From Alphaproteobacteria bacterium UBA2966 (GTDB taxonomy: Bacteria > Pseudomonadota > Alphaproteobacteria > UBA2966): a DNA stretch of 20,750 nt. The notes under the pieces are model-generated. The model did no database searches, was not told where the DNA came from, and saw only the letters and a list, made by a program, of their open reading frames with translations. The stretch lies in the NCBI GenBank assembly GCA_002348365.1, contig DEBC01000008.1, forward strand, positions 28,822 through 49,571, given 5' to 3'. Of this stretch, positions 1-8,730 are shown piece after piece; the first letter of the stretch is position 1, and each line of letters opens with the position of its first letter. A program made the position numbers and the translations under genes.

Positions 1-1290
1 ATTCTAAAACTCATGCAGGATCTCCAGGCCGAGCTGGGTATGGCCATTCTCATGATCACGCATGACCTCGGTGTCGTCGCGAACGTCGCTGATGAAATCG
101 TCGTGATGTATCATGGCAAGGTTATGGAGTCGGGGACACTCGACGACATATTCCAGAATCCACAGCACGCTTATCTCCAGGCGCTGATGCGCGCCGTACC
201 CCGCTTCGATATGAAGGCGGGAGAACGGCTCGTCCCCCTGCGCGAAATCAAGGCTGAGGGCGGAAACCTTCTGAAAAGCAAGGAACCGTGGCCGAACACT
301 GAAGCAGCCCGGGCACCGCTGCTTTCGGTCAAGAATCTCAGCAAGGAATTCACGACGCGCAAGACGTCGATATTCGGTTCCAAGCCGGGCGGAAGCATTC
401 TTGCCGTCGATGACATCAGTTTTGATATCGAACGTGGGGAATGTCTCGGTCTGGTCGGCGAGTCGGGCTGCGGCAAAACCACGACCAGCAAAATCATCAT
501 CCGCGCTGTGAGCCCCGGAGAAGGTTCCGTCACTTTCAATGACCGGGGCACGCCGATCGACGTGCTCAGCCTCGACGGACAGGACCTGTTCGATTTTCGC
601 CGCAAGGTCCAGTACATCTTCCAGGACCCCTTCAGTTCGCTGAACCCCAGGATGACGGTTTTCGATATCATCAACGAACCCCTGGTTATTCATGGTGTGG
701 ACGAACCCGACGAAAGATTTGAACGGGTTCGCGAATTGATGAGGCTGGTCGGACTGGATGTGCGATACCTGCGACGCTATCCGCACAGCTTTTCAGGTGG
801 CCAGCGCCAACGCATCGGCATTGCTAGGGCGCTCGCACTTCAGCCGGAATTGCTGATTTGCGACGAACCCGTCTCCGCTCTGGACGTATCGGTGCAGGCC
901 CAGGTTCTCAATTTGCTGAAGGACCTCCAGAAGGAACTCGGGCTCACCTATCTCTTCATTTCGCATGACCTGGCCGTTGTTGACTACATCGCGGACAAGG
1001 TCGCGGTCATGTGCAAGGGTCGACTGGTCGAAATGGCACCACGCGATGTCCTGCTGCGGGATCCTGTTCATCCGTACACCAAGGCGTTGCTTTCCGCCGT
1101 TCCCAAGACGGATCCAAACAGCCGACTGGACCTGACGTCGCTCATGGCCGGCCGGGCCTCAGATCCTTCCGCCTGGGAATCCCCTTTCACGGTTGATGGT
1201 GAGGTCAAGCCTCACCTTGTCCACCTCGGAGACGATCATTTCGTAAGAGCAACGATCGACGACTCCGAGGCGAGCCAGTTGCTGCCATGA
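1..1290 (+). CDS. Tandem ABC ATPase of a peptide/oligopeptide-type importer (5' end outside window)
   Basis: Cytoplasmic ATPase that would power import through the two permeases downstream. The frame is open from base 1, so the gene starts upstream; the ATG at 13 lies inside a domain. The first ABC module survives only as its end: an ITHDLGVVA H-loop near base 55 and the C-terminal oligopeptide-transporter extension (QHAYLQALMRAVP). The second module is complete: Walker A GESGCGKTT near 457, Q-loop in IFQDPFSSLNP, signature FSGGQRQR near 790, Walker B LLICDEP near 853, H-loop SHDLAVV near 961, then HPYTKALLSAVP. Two modules in one chain resemble YejF or a DppD-DppF fusion. A tail of about 50 residues after the second module is not part of the usual domain. 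The stop overlaps the next start (ATGA), which implies translational coupling. Family is sure; the substrate is not known. Confidence 0.95.
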   Translation: MLKLMQDLQAELGMAILMITHDLGVVANVADEIVVMYHGKVMESGTLDDIFQNPQHAYLQALMRAVPRFDMKAGERLVPLREIKAEGGNLLKSKEPWPNTEAARAPLLSVKNLSKEFTTRKTSIFGSKPGGSILAVDDISFDIERGECLGLVGESGCGKTTTSKIIIRAVSPGEGSVTFNDRGTPIDVLSLDGQDLFDFRRKVQYIFQDPFSSLNPRMTVFDIINEPLVIHGVDEPDERFERVRELMRLVGLDVRYLRRYPHSFSGGQRQRIGIARALALQPELLICDEPVSALDVSVQAQVLNLLKDLQKELGLTYLFISHDLAVVDYIADKVAVMCKGRLVEMAPRDVLLRDPVHPYTKALLSAVPKTDPNSRLDLTSLMAGRASDPSAWESPFTVDGEVKPHLVHLGDDHFVRATIDDSEASQLLP

Positions 1291-3185
1291 AGATCGTCTC
1301 AAGCCGATTTCTCTCGATTGCAGTCCTGATTCTGCTGGCTGTCGCGCCTGCCCAAGCCGCCGTGTTGCATGAGACGCCTTCGCTCGAAGCGGCAGTCAAA
1401 CAGGGCACGCTGCCTCCTGTCGCGCAGCGCATCCCGGAAAGCCCGCTGGTGGTGCAGTTCGACGGCCAATCGATGCGGCCGGGACGGCACGGCGGGTCCT
1501 TGAACATGCTGATTGGGCGGCCCAAGGATATACGCCTCCTGGTGGTCTACGGATACGCACGATTGATCGGATACGACAGCAACTTCGATCTCAAACCCGA
1601 CATTCTGGAAAGCTTTGATATCCGAGACGGCAGGATATTTACGTTCAAGCTTCGAAAAGGACATAGGTGGTCGGACGGTCAACCTTTCACAGCAGAGGAT
1701 TTCCGCTACTACTGGGAAGACGTTGCCAACAACCAGAGTCTGGCACCTTCAGGGCCTCCGCGGGATATGGTCGTTTCCGGACACCCGCCCCAGTTTGAGG
1801 TGCTTGACGAATACACCGTTCGATACACCTGGCCCGTACCCAATCCGTTTTTCCTGCCCAGACTTGCAGGTGCTTCGCCACTCTTCATCTACCGACCAGC
1901 TCACTACCTCAAGCAGTTCCATCCACGGTACGTGGGTGATTCGAAGGCTGCGGAGCGAGCCGAGGCCGAGGGCCAACGGAGTTGGGCCGCGCTTCATAAC
2001 CGTCGCGACAATTTGTACAAGTTCGACAACCCGGACCTGCCAACCCTTCAGCCCTGGCGCAACACCACACGACCGCCGGCGACCCGGTTTGCCGCGCAAC
2101 GCAACCCATATTTCCATCGTATTGACTCTCAGGGTCGGCAGCTGCCCTATATAGATGAGGTGGTGCTGGTCCAGGCCGATGGCAGACTGATTTCAGCTAA
2201 GACAGGTGCAGGTGAGTCCGATCTGCAGTCACGCAATATTTCTTTCAATGACTACACGTTCCTGAAGGACGGCTCGAAACGAAACGACTACGACGTGCAT
2301 TTGTGGCGCACGGCCAAGGGGGCCCATCTGGCCCTGTTCCCGAATCTGAATCATAACGATCCGGTATGGCGAAAAGTGATGCGGGACCGGCGATTCCGTG
2401 AGGCTTTGAGCCTGGCGATCGATCGTCCTCTCATAAATCAGGCGCTCTACTTCGGTCTGGCCCTGGAACACCACAACACCGTCCTGCCTGAAAGTCCGCT
2501 ATACGATGAAAGCCTCGCCCTGACCGAGTTCAACGTCGAGAAGGCGAATGCCCTGCTGGATGAGATGGGCCTCACGGAATGGGATGACGATGAGACCCGG
2601 TTGCTGCCTGACGGGCGACCCATCCACATCATCATTGAAACGGCCGGCGAGGACACGGAGCAGACCGACGTGCTCGAACTGATTCGCGATGACTGGGCCA
2701 AGATGGGAGTCAAGCTTTTCACCAAGCCATCTCAGCGCGAGGTCTTCCGGAACAGGATCTTTTCCGGAGAGACCCTTATGTCGATCTGGTTTGGGCTGGA
2801 AAACGGCCTGCCCACCGCTGACATGAGCCCCGAGGAGTTGGCACCTACCAGCCAGCTGCAGTTGCAATGGCCGAAGTGGGGCCAGTACTTTGAGACAAAG
2901 GGCAAGTCGGGTGAAGCTCCGGACATGGAGATCGCCGTCGAATTGGCGCGGCTGAATGAGACGTGGCTGAATGCGTCAACGAGACAGGAGCGCGAGAATA
3001 TCTGGCGTCGCATGCTGCAGATTCACCGGGACATGCTTTTTTCGATCGGTATCGTCTCCGGTGTCCTACAGCCTGTCGTGGCCAAGAGAAAACTGATGAA
3101 TGTTCCTGTGAAGGCTGTCTACAACTGGGACCCTGGCGCCCAATTTGGCGTCTACCGGCCTGACACATTCTGGTTCGCCAAGTGA
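1287..3185 (+). CDS. ABC transporter periplasmic substrate-binding protein, family 5
   Basis: Periplasmic receptor that would capture the solute and hand it to the permeases. Residues 1-24 are a Sec-type signal peptide: a basic start, a hydrophobic stretch and an AQA-A cleavage site, with no lipobox cysteine. The mature part has family-5 (OppA/DppA-like) features such as FTFKLRKGHRWSDGQPFTAEDFRYYWED and LSLAIDRPLINQALYFG. At 632 residues it is longer than typical DppA/OppA (about 530-540). The extra length includes a leader segment after the signal peptide with LPPVAQRIP, a pattern I associate with a long subgroup of this family. The start is set by the ATGA overlap with the ATPase gene; no strong ribosome site precedes it. 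The ligand cannot be read from sequence; peptides, opines or oligosaccharides are all possible for this family. Confidence 0.93.
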   Translation: MKIVSSRFLSIAVLILLAVAPAQAAVLHETPSLEAAVKQGTLPPVAQRIPESPLVVQFDGQSMRPGRHGGSLNMLIGRPKDIRLLVVYGYARLIGYDSNFDLKPDILESFDIRDGRIFTFKLRKGHRWSDGQPFTAEDFRYYWEDVANNQSLAPSGPPRDMVVSGHPPQFEVLDEYTVRYTWPVPNPFFLPRLAGASPLFIYRPAHYLKQFHPRYVGDSKAAERAEAEGQRSWAALHNRRDNLYKFDNPDLPTLQPWRNTTRPPATRFAAQRNPYFHRIDSQGRQLPYIDEVVLVQADGRLISAKTGAGESDLQSRNISFNDYTFLKDGSKRNDYDVHLWRTAKGAHLALFPNLNHNDPVWRKVMRDRRFREALSLAIDRPLINQALYFGLALEHHNTVLPESPLYDESLALTEFNVEKANALLDEMGLTEWDDDETRLLPDGRPIHIIIETAGEDTEQTDVLELIRDDWAKMGVKLFTKPSQREVFRNRIFSGETLMSIWFGLENGLPTADMSPEELAPTSQLQLQWPKWGQYFETKGKSGEAPDMEIAVELARLNETWLNASTRQERENIWRRMLQIHRDMLFSIGIVSGVLQPVVAKRKLMNVPVKAVYNWDPGAQFGVYRPDTFWFAK

Positions 3186-3210
3186 TGAACGGCGGCTCGG
3201 ACAATCCGTC

Positions 3211-3223
3211 ACGTCGTTGACGT
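3211..3223. repeat. Short inverted repeat between binding-protein and permease genes
   Basis: ACGTC-GTT-GACGT lies in the 62-bp gap between the binding-protein stop and the permease start; the same spot also holds a 7-bp direct repeat ACGTCGT spaced by 2 bp. A hairpin here could adjust expression of the permeases relative to the binding protein, as happens in other importer operons. The stem is only 5 bp, so chance is a fair explanation. Confidence 0.25.
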
Positions 3224-3247
3224 CGTAAGGGCAGGCAATCTCCGGCA

Positions 3248-4273
3248 ATGTTCACCTATTTCATTCACCGCGTGCTGATCATGATCCCCACGCTGCTCGC
3301 TATCAGCGTGTTGATCTTCATCATCATTCAGTTGCCGCCGGGCGACTATCTCTCGAATCAGATCCTGGAACTCAAAAGTCAGGGCGACACTGCCGCATTG
3401 GCAAAGGCGGAATTTCTGCGCCACCAATACGGGTTGGATCGTCCGCTCATTGAACAGTATGCGATTTGGCTGGGTGTCTGGTCCGGCCCGAATGGATTCT
3501 CCGGCCTGCTTCAAGGCGATCTTGGCTATTCGTTCGAGTTCGATCTGCCAGTGACCGAGGTGGTCGGCGATCGCCTGCTTTTGTCATTTATCGTCTCGTT
3601 TGCGACCATCATCTTTACGTGGGTCGTGTCTTTTCCGATTGGCGTCTACTCCGCCACGCATCAGTACAGCATCGGTGATCACTCTCTGACGTTCCTTGGA
3701 TTCATCGGCCTCGCGACCCCCAACTTCTTGTTGGCCCTCGTCTTGATCTACTTCGCCAACATCACGTTTGGGACATCGATCGGCGGTCTGATGGATCCGC
3801 AGTACCTGGATCAACCGTGGTCGTGGGGCAAGTTTGTATCTGTCCTCGAACACCTCTGGATACCCGTGATCGTTATCGGGACATCAGGGACGGCGGGCAT
3901 GATCCGGCGCTTGAGAGCCAATCTTCTCGATGAGCTTCAGAAACAGTATGTGGTGACGGGGCGGGCGAAGGGTCTGCCGCCGCTCCGCCTGTTGATCAAG
4001 TACCCGCTCAGGGTGTCCCTCAATCCGTTCATTTCCGACATTGGAAACCTGCTGCCGCAAGTTATATCGGGAGCCGCCATCGTGTCCGTCGTCCTGTCAC
4101 TCCCCACCACAGGACCGATGCTGGTTCACGCGCTGCAGTCCCAGGATCAATACCTGGCCGGATCCTTTCTGATGTTTCTGTCCTTTCTCACGGTGATCGG
4201 AATGTTCCTGTCCGATGTCGCCCTGGCAGGCTTGGATCCTCGAATCCGGCTCGGCGAGCAGGCAGTCAGATGA
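3248..4273 (+). CDS. ABC transporter permease, DppB/OppB type
   Basis: First inner-membrane half of the import channel. The N-terminus MFTYFIHRVLIMIPTLLAIS is the standard first helix of DppB-family permeases and is followed by the PPGDY loop. Further hydrophobic spans are visible near residues 115-140, 150-175, 205-225, 265-290 and 305-330. The cytoplasmic EAA loop that contacts the ATPase is seen as YVVTGRAKGLPPLRLLIKYP (about residues 234-253). Length (341 residues) fits the family. The gene begins 62 bp after the binding-protein stop and its own stop overlaps the next start by ATGA, so the two permeases should be made together. The upstream GGGCAGG stretch is a modest ribosome-site candidate. 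Confidence 0.94.
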   Translation: MFTYFIHRVLIMIPTLLAISVLIFIIIQLPPGDYLSNQILELKSQGDTAALAKAEFLRHQYGLDRPLIEQYAIWLGVWSGPNGFSGLLQGDLGYSFEFDLPVTEVVGDRLLLSFIVSFATIIFTWVVSFPIGVYSATHQYSIGDHSLTFLGFIGLATPNFLLALVLIYFANITFGTSIGGLMDPQYLDQPWSWGKFVSVLEHLWIPVIVIGTSGTAGMIRRLRANLLDELQKQYVVTGRAKGLPPLRLLIKYPLRVSLNPFISDIGNLLPQVISGAAIVSVVLSLPTTGPMLVHALQSQDQYLAGSFLMFLSFLTVIGMFLSDVALAGLDPRIRLGEQAVR

Positions 4274-5448
4274 CGCTTCGCACCACCAGCGGCGGGGACG
4301 GCAAACTCGATCACTACGTCAGTGGCGAACCCTTCGATCCCTATTCGGTCGAGAGCATGACGTCCGAACAGGAGCGCTACTACATGGCCTCCCAGTGGCA
4401 GATGATGTGGTGGAAATTCTGCCGCCATCGTCTGGCGGTAATCTCGGGCGCAATTCTCGCAGTCTTCTATTTCTCCATTCTCATCAGTGAATTCCTCGCG
4501 CCCTACCATCTTCATTCACGTGATGCGCAGCACATCTTCGCCCCGCCCCAATCTCTCCATCTCTTCCACAAGGGAGAGTTCGTCGGCCCGTTCGTGTACG
4601 GACTCGACTATCGACTGAACATGGAGAATCTGAAGCGGGAGTACACCCCAAACCCTGACAAAGTGCAGCCCATTCGGTTCTTCTGTTCAGGAGACAGCTA
4701 CAAGTTCTGGGGCTTGTTCGAGGCAAGCGCTCACCTGTTCTGCCCTGCCGAAGGCGGCACGCTCTACTTGCTCGGAACTGACCGCCTGGGTCGGGACATG
4801 CTGTCTCGTATTGTGTATGGCACGCGGATCTCACTGACCGTTGGACTCATCGGTATTTCGATCAGTTTCCTGCTTGGATTGTTCTTTGGCGGCGTCTCGG
4901 GATATTTCGGGGGCTGGTGGGACACCTTGACTCAACGCCTTATCGAGATCATTCGTTCGTTCCCGGAATTGCCACTGTGGATGGCGCTGTCCGCTGCATT
5001 ACCGGTGACCTGGAGTCCGACTCTGATCTATTTCGGTATTACCGTCATACTGGGACTCATCGACTGGACGGGTTTGGCACGCGCGGTTCGCGGCAAAATC
5101 CTGTCGTTACGCGAAGAGGATTTTGCAACGGCTGCGCAGCTCATGGGAGCCAGCTCCTCTCGAATCATCGGCCGACACCTCATGCCAAGTTTCATGAGTC
5201 ACCTGATAGCCTCAGCAACGCTCTCCATTCCCTCTATGATTCTGGGCGAAACGGCGTTGTCGTTCCTGGGACTGGGTCTTCGACCGCCGATCACCAGTTG
5301 GGGCGTTCTCCTCAACGAGGCGCAGAACATCAATGTCGTTGCACTGTATCCCTGGCTGATGTTGCCGGTTGTTCCGGTCATCATCGTTGTCCTGACGCTT
5401 AACTTCTTCGGTGACGGGCTGCGGGATGCCGCCGACCCCTACCGTTGA
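4270..5448 (+). CDS. ABC transporter permease, DppC/OppC type, with enlarged periplasmic loop
   Basis: Second permease subunit. After a cytoplasmic N-terminus of about 50 residues comes the first helix (about 56-75), then a periplasmic segment of roughly 90 residues before the conserved LLGTDRLGRDMLSRIVYGTR (about 167-186). In ordinary DppC/OppC this segment is much shorter; YejE-type permeases are also enlarged here. The loop carries two cysteines (C139 and C158) that could form a disulfide in the periplasm. The EAA loop reads FATAAQLMGASSSRIIGRHL, and the C-terminus FFGDGLRDAADPYR is typical. ATGA overlap with the upstream permease shows operon membership; this is the last gene of the operon, facing a convergent gene. 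Confidence 0.94.
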   Translation: MTLRTTSGGDGKLDHYVSGEPFDPYSVESMTSEQERYYMASQWQMMWWKFCRHRLAVISGAILAVFYFSILISEFLAPYHLHSRDAQHIFAPPQSLHLFHKGEFVGPFVYGLDYRLNMENLKREYTPNPDKVQPIRFFCSGDSYKFWGLFEASAHLFCPAEGGTLYLLGTDRLGRDMLSRIVYGTRISLTVGLIGISISFLLGLFFGGVSGYFGGWWDTLTQRLIEIIRSFPELPLWMALSAALPVTWSPTLIYFGITVILGLIDWTGLARAVRGKILSLREEDFATAAQLMGASSSRIIGRHLMPSFMSHLIASATLSIPSMILGETALSFLGLGLRPPITSWGVLLNEAQNINVVALYPWLMLPVVPVIIVVLTLNFFGDGLRDAADPYR

Positions 5449-5507
5449 GGGTTCTGTCGCGCAGCATCGGCACGTTCGATCTCGTTAGCGTCGCGGCTTT
5501 CACCGTT

Positions 5508-5522
5508 CGGACCGACTGTCCG
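5508..5522. terminator. Weak hairpin between convergent genes
   Basis: CGGAC-CGACT-GTCCG forms a 5-bp stem with a 5-nt loop in the 90-bp gap between the importer operon and the convergent cyclase remnant. There is no T-run on either strand, so it is not a standard intrinsic terminator; nothing else in the gap resembles one. Confidence 0.22.
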
Positions 5523-5538
5523 TCCCACAATGTGTGAT

Positions 5539-6800
5539 TCAATAACGATCGGCCAGGACGATCAGATCCGTAGCGAATTCAACACCGCCAACGTCTGACT
5601 TCTCTAACGAGCGCCTCGGTTGTGGCGGAACATAGCCCTGCGAGCGAGCCGTATCAAAGGCCTCGGCCGTCGTTATAGCCGCAACCCCCGCGATCTTGTT
5701 GTGCTTCTCGAGCTTGGCAGCAAGGCTCACTGGGTCGCCGGTCACCGTGTACTCGCGCCTGTTTGGATCCCCCACGGCACCAAACACAACGGGACCCGTC
5801 GCCACCGCAAACCCAATATCGAGAGGCGGCTGTCCCGCCGAACGCCTCTCTTCCCGCCAGGCTTCAGTCACAAATATGAGCTCATCGACCGTGCGCATGG
5901 CATCCGCCGCCCACGTATCTGATTTGGGCGCCGCTCCAAATGTCGCCATGATGCCAGTTGCGTGAATCCGCGAATGTCGCAGAACAGCACCGCAGCCTCG
6001 ACAAGCTCCCCGTGTCCGGGTTCGATACGCTGTCCCGCTTTGGTAATCTGATCAGCTATCTCCGGCGCAAAGAAGCGCGAAAGATCTTCGGCCGCCGCAC
6101 CCTCGGTCACGGATCGCACAAGCAGGCGGCGTGCACGCACGATTGCCAGCGCCAGAATCATCGTCACAACCAGGATCGAGATGATCTTGTCGAATTCCGC
6201 ACCGAGAAGAACCTGATTCGACGTCATGTAGAGGACAAAGTCGCGCGTAATCTCGCTGCTGCCTTCGGCCAAAGAAGCGGTCAGCACGAACAACCAGCCG
6301 ACAGCGGCGATAAGCCCGGCCAACAGCACGAAATAGGCATCAAACCTCAGCGCTCGCAGGGCAATGAAAATAAAAACGTACAGTAAGGTCGGGACCTTGA
6401 GGACGAATGCGGCCGGTTGCTCATACTGGATGTGAAAGCTCCAGATCAGGCCTATGAGCAGCGCCATATCCACAATGACCGAAAGCGTGAGGAACCATCT
6501 GGTGAGGGCATCACGGTAACCCAGTACGAGCCGGACGATGGTGAACGCCAGATACGCTGCCAGCGCCCATGGCACGGGCGTGATCATGACGTCCATGTCG
6601 AAGGTTTTCGGAGACAGGGCGTATAGCGTTCCGAAAACCACGACCACACCCAACTGAACCCAGCCGATCAAAATCTCGCTTTGTGATTGCTGCCGCTCAA
6701 TAGCGGTGCGAACCCGCTCGGGCACTTCGAGAGGCTCGGCCTGGCCGAACAGGAGTATCTTCAGCAAATCCATGGATCGGCCGGTAAATGCGATGGACAT
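5539..6800 (-). pseudogene. Class III adenylate/guanylate cyclase with membrane domain, internally deleted and frameshifted
   Basis: Would have made cAMP or cGMP at the inner membrane. The start at 6800 is supported by a GAAGGA ribosome site. Residues 1-230 hold about six hydrophobic spans (near 44-62, 76-93, 101-121, 131-149, 155-173, 207-223), then a linker with LSRFFAPEIADQI that normally precedes this cyclase domain. The catalytic domain opens with AAVLFCDIRGFTQLAS (D275 would be the first metal ligand) and then goes out of frame. The other frame resumes at once with IMATFGAAP and continues to the end with the VTGDPVSLAAKLE motif. In intact relatives roughly 35-40 residues lie between these points, including the GDG segment that carries the second metal aspartate, so the product should be inactive. 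The junction GGCATC (5950-5955) can be read as the end of the left part (in-frame GGC-ATC is expected in GDGIM) and as part of CTG-GCA-TC, suggesting a microhomology deletion. An assembly error is the alternative. Confidence 0.85.
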
Positions 6801-6886
6801 CGAAATTCCTTCTTTGTCCCTATATGTCGCATGCTTGTGTGCATTTGCGGATCACACTCGTTCACATTGCCGCGGTCACTGTCTGA

Positions 6887-7723
6887 CTACATCCTCTTAC
6901 GCAGCCACAAACTTGATTCATGTGCTCCGGTTACAAAGGGCAAACGGCTCACGACGCTCGCACCAAATTCTGTGGCCATGGCTGTGACGACATAGTGACT
7001 AGAAAACTCGACGTCGTAGCCACCGAACACCAGCTGGGCCACCGCAATCTGCTCATTGTAGTTTCGCCAGTCCCAGTCGCCTGGATAGTCATCCGGCAGA
7101 AAAATATCATGAAAATGCACCCACACACCTGAGGGCAGCGCCGGAAGGACGCGGTTGAGGATGGCATCGACATCGCTTCCCGGCATGAGAATATGGCTCG
7201 AGTCGATGACCAGAAAATCCCCGGCCTCGAGTTCTTGAAAAGGCGTTGCTCCGGCTTTCTGCACCGTCGATTCCAGGAATTCGACATCGAGACCAAGTAT
7301 GGGCGCTCGCGGTGCCGGGTCGATCGCCGTAACAGAACAGTCGATTTCACCGTCCGCGATCGCGCGGGCCGCAAACCGCGTCGAATGTCCCGATCCCACC
7401 TCGATTATCCGAGCTGGCCGATGGTGGCGCACAAAGGCATACAAGACTGCTGCGTCAAGGCGCGGAAACCAGTCCTGATTCCAACGAGGGGCCGGTGGCG
7501 GATCCGAACCAATCGCGATCAAATCCCCGCGGTACGAGTCGATGAATTCAAGGGTCTCGCGAAACCGCGACTGCTGCCCGGCGAACGCGTCCGCCACCGC
7601 CGTGTACGGGGCATGGTGACCAGCCCTCTGCAACTGATGGGCGTAGCGGTATGGGATGAAAAAACCGCGCCGAGCGAAACCCAAGACCGTCATCAGGCCC
7701 AGGCGCAACCCTCGAACGTTCAT
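6887..7723 (-). CDS. Class I SAM-dependent methyltransferase family protein
   Basis: Probable cytoplasmic methyltransferase of unknown acceptor. A Rossmann motif I IIEVGSGHSTRFAARA sits at about residues 96-111, followed by an acidic strand end VTAIDP (about 121-126) for the SAM ribose. Then come FLVIDSSH (160-167), where class I enzymes have motif post-I/II, and VWVHFHDIFLPDDYP (about 190-204). This arrangement resembles the Methyltransf_24 type found often beside glycan and surface-polymer genes. The ATG at 7723 lies 7 bp after the TAA of the upstream MBL gene, so the two are co-transcribed and probably coupled. The stop is TAG, 86 bp ahead of the cyclase start on the same strand. No truncation seen. 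The acceptor cannot be told; O-methylation of a small molecule or sugar is a guess. Confidence 0.85.
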   Translation of the reverse strand: MNVRGLRLGLMTVLGFARRGFFIPYRYAHQLQRAGHHAPYTAVADAFAGQQSRFRETLEFIDSYRGDLIAIGSDPPPAPRWNQDWFPRLDAAVLYAFVRHHRPARIIEVGSGHSTRFAARAIADGEIDCSVTAIDPAPRAPILGLDVEFLESTVQKAGATPFQELEAGDFLVIDSSHILMPGSDVDAILNRVLPALPSGVWVHFHDIFLPDDYPGDWDWRNYNEQIAVAQLVFGGYDVEFSSHYVVTAMATEFGASVVSRLPFVTGAHESSLWLRKRM

Positions 7724-7730
7724 ACCCGGT

Positions 7731-8567
7731 TTAGAGCAGATCGATCACGAGGCCCTCGCGCGCCATTACGGATCCAGGGCGGCGGGCCTCCAACTGTTTC
7801 CCGATGTCATCCAGGAAATCATCGTCATGATCGGGGTTATGGTGAAATAGAACAAACGTTTCGACGTTCGCCGCATCGCAGAGGCGGACACCTTCCTGCC
7901 ACGTCGAATGACCCCACCCCATACGGTTCGGGTATTCGTCGTCGGTGTACATGCCGTCATAGGCGACGCAATCGGCGCCCTCGATGAGTTCCAGAATGTT
8001 TTGGTCCAACTGGTCGTGAACGTGTTCGGTGTCGGTGAGGTAGCAGAACGACTTGCCCTTGTAATCCACTCGATATCCGGTTGCACGATTTGGATGATTC
8101 AGCTTGGCCGTCCTGACCGATACACCTGGCTTGACATCCACCGTCTCCCCTGCGGGGAAGTCGTGATAGCTGATGTTGGCCGCAAATATTTTTAGCGGCA
8201 CCGGAAACAACGGGGCCATCATCATATCAACCAAGACCTGCTCGATCGTCATTTCCGGGATCAGATGTCCTGCCCAAATGCGGAAGGTGTTGTTCGGGTT
8301 GTAAAACGGACCGAAAAAAGGAATCCCGCACACATGATCAAAATGCGTGTGCGTCAGGAATACATCTGCGTCGATCGGCTTGCTTTGATCGAGCGCCTGT
8401 CCCAGGTACCGGACACCCGTTCCGGCATCCAGAATGATCAGATGCTCACCGCAACGTACTTCGAGACAGGAAGTATTGCCGCCATAGCGGGGTATGCCGG
8501 GATCGGAGCACGGAATGCTTCCGCGAACCCCCCAAAACCTCACACTGAATACATCCGAAGTGGTCAA
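7731..8567 (-). CDS. MBL-fold metallo-hydrolase
   Basis: Metal-dependent hydrolase of the metallo-beta-lactamase fold. From the chosen start it opens with VFSVRFWGVRGSIPCSDPG and YGGNTSC, hallmarks of a phosphodiesterase-like MBL subgroup. The metal motif THTHFDH is at residues 72-78 (H73, H75, D77, H78). Later ligands are plausible at LNHPN, YLTDTEH and FVLFHHNPDHDD. There is no signal peptide, so it should be cytosolic. I chose the TTG at 8567 because AAGGGG lies 5 nt upstream and the family starts just before RFWGVRG; a GTG at the VRFWG valine is an alternative, and the longer frame to 8711 adds 48 residues unlike the family. It heads a minus-strand unit with the methyltransferase and cyclase remnant. 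The substrate is unknown; a cyclic nucleotide or another phosphodiester is possible. Confidence 0.87.
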   Translation of the reverse strand: MTTSDVFSVRFWGVRGSIPCSDPGIPRYGGNTSCLEVRCGEHLIILDAGTGVRYLGQALDQSKPIDADVFLTHTHFDHVCGIPFFGPFYNPNNTFRIWAGHLIPEMTIEQVLVDMMMAPLFPVPLKIFAANISYHDFPAGETVDVKPGVSVRTAKLNHPNRATGYRVDYKGKSFCYLTDTEHVHDQLDQNILELIEGADCVAYDGMYTDDEYPNRMGWGHSTWQEGVRLCDAANVETFVLFHHNPDHDDDFLDDIGKQLEARRPGSVMAREGLVIDLL

Positions 8568-8660
8568 ACGCCCCCCTTCGGCCAACGCCCACACCACCAA
8601 TTCCCCAGCGTATTGGGCCTTACTGTGATATGACACGAAAGAGCTAAATAGGTGTTTCTC

Positions 8661-8675
8661 ACACAATGATTGTGT
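8661..8675. promoter_or_regulatory. Perfect 15-bp palindrome between divergent genes, candidate operator
   Basis: ACACAAT-G-ATTGTGT is a perfect 7+1+7 inverted repeat in the divergent gap between the MBL gene (start 8567) and the crotonase gene (start 8731). It sits 55 bp before the crotonase start and 93 bp before the MBL start, so one bound dimer could act on either gene. No regulator gene is adjacent. Seen directly; the operator role is inferred. Confidence 0.5.
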
Positions 8676-8730
8676 TGCGCGGAAACTCCACCAAAGACGG
8701 CTCCGGGACAACTTTCAGAAATGATGGGGA

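Noticed and set aside
4..786. 260-residue minus-strand frame opposite the tandem ATPase
   Set aside because: Antisense to conserved ABC motifs that are clearly coding on the plus strand.
5868..5949. Overlapping cyclase frames as a programmed frameshift
   Set aside because: No slippery heptamer is present, and about 35-40 conserved residues are absent, which frameshifting alone cannot restore.
6801..6886. TGTGAT ... TGCACA resembling half of a CRP/FNR-type site before the cyclase remnant
   Set aside because: The second half does not match TCACA and the spacing does not fit; autoregulation by cAMP would be tempting but is not supported.
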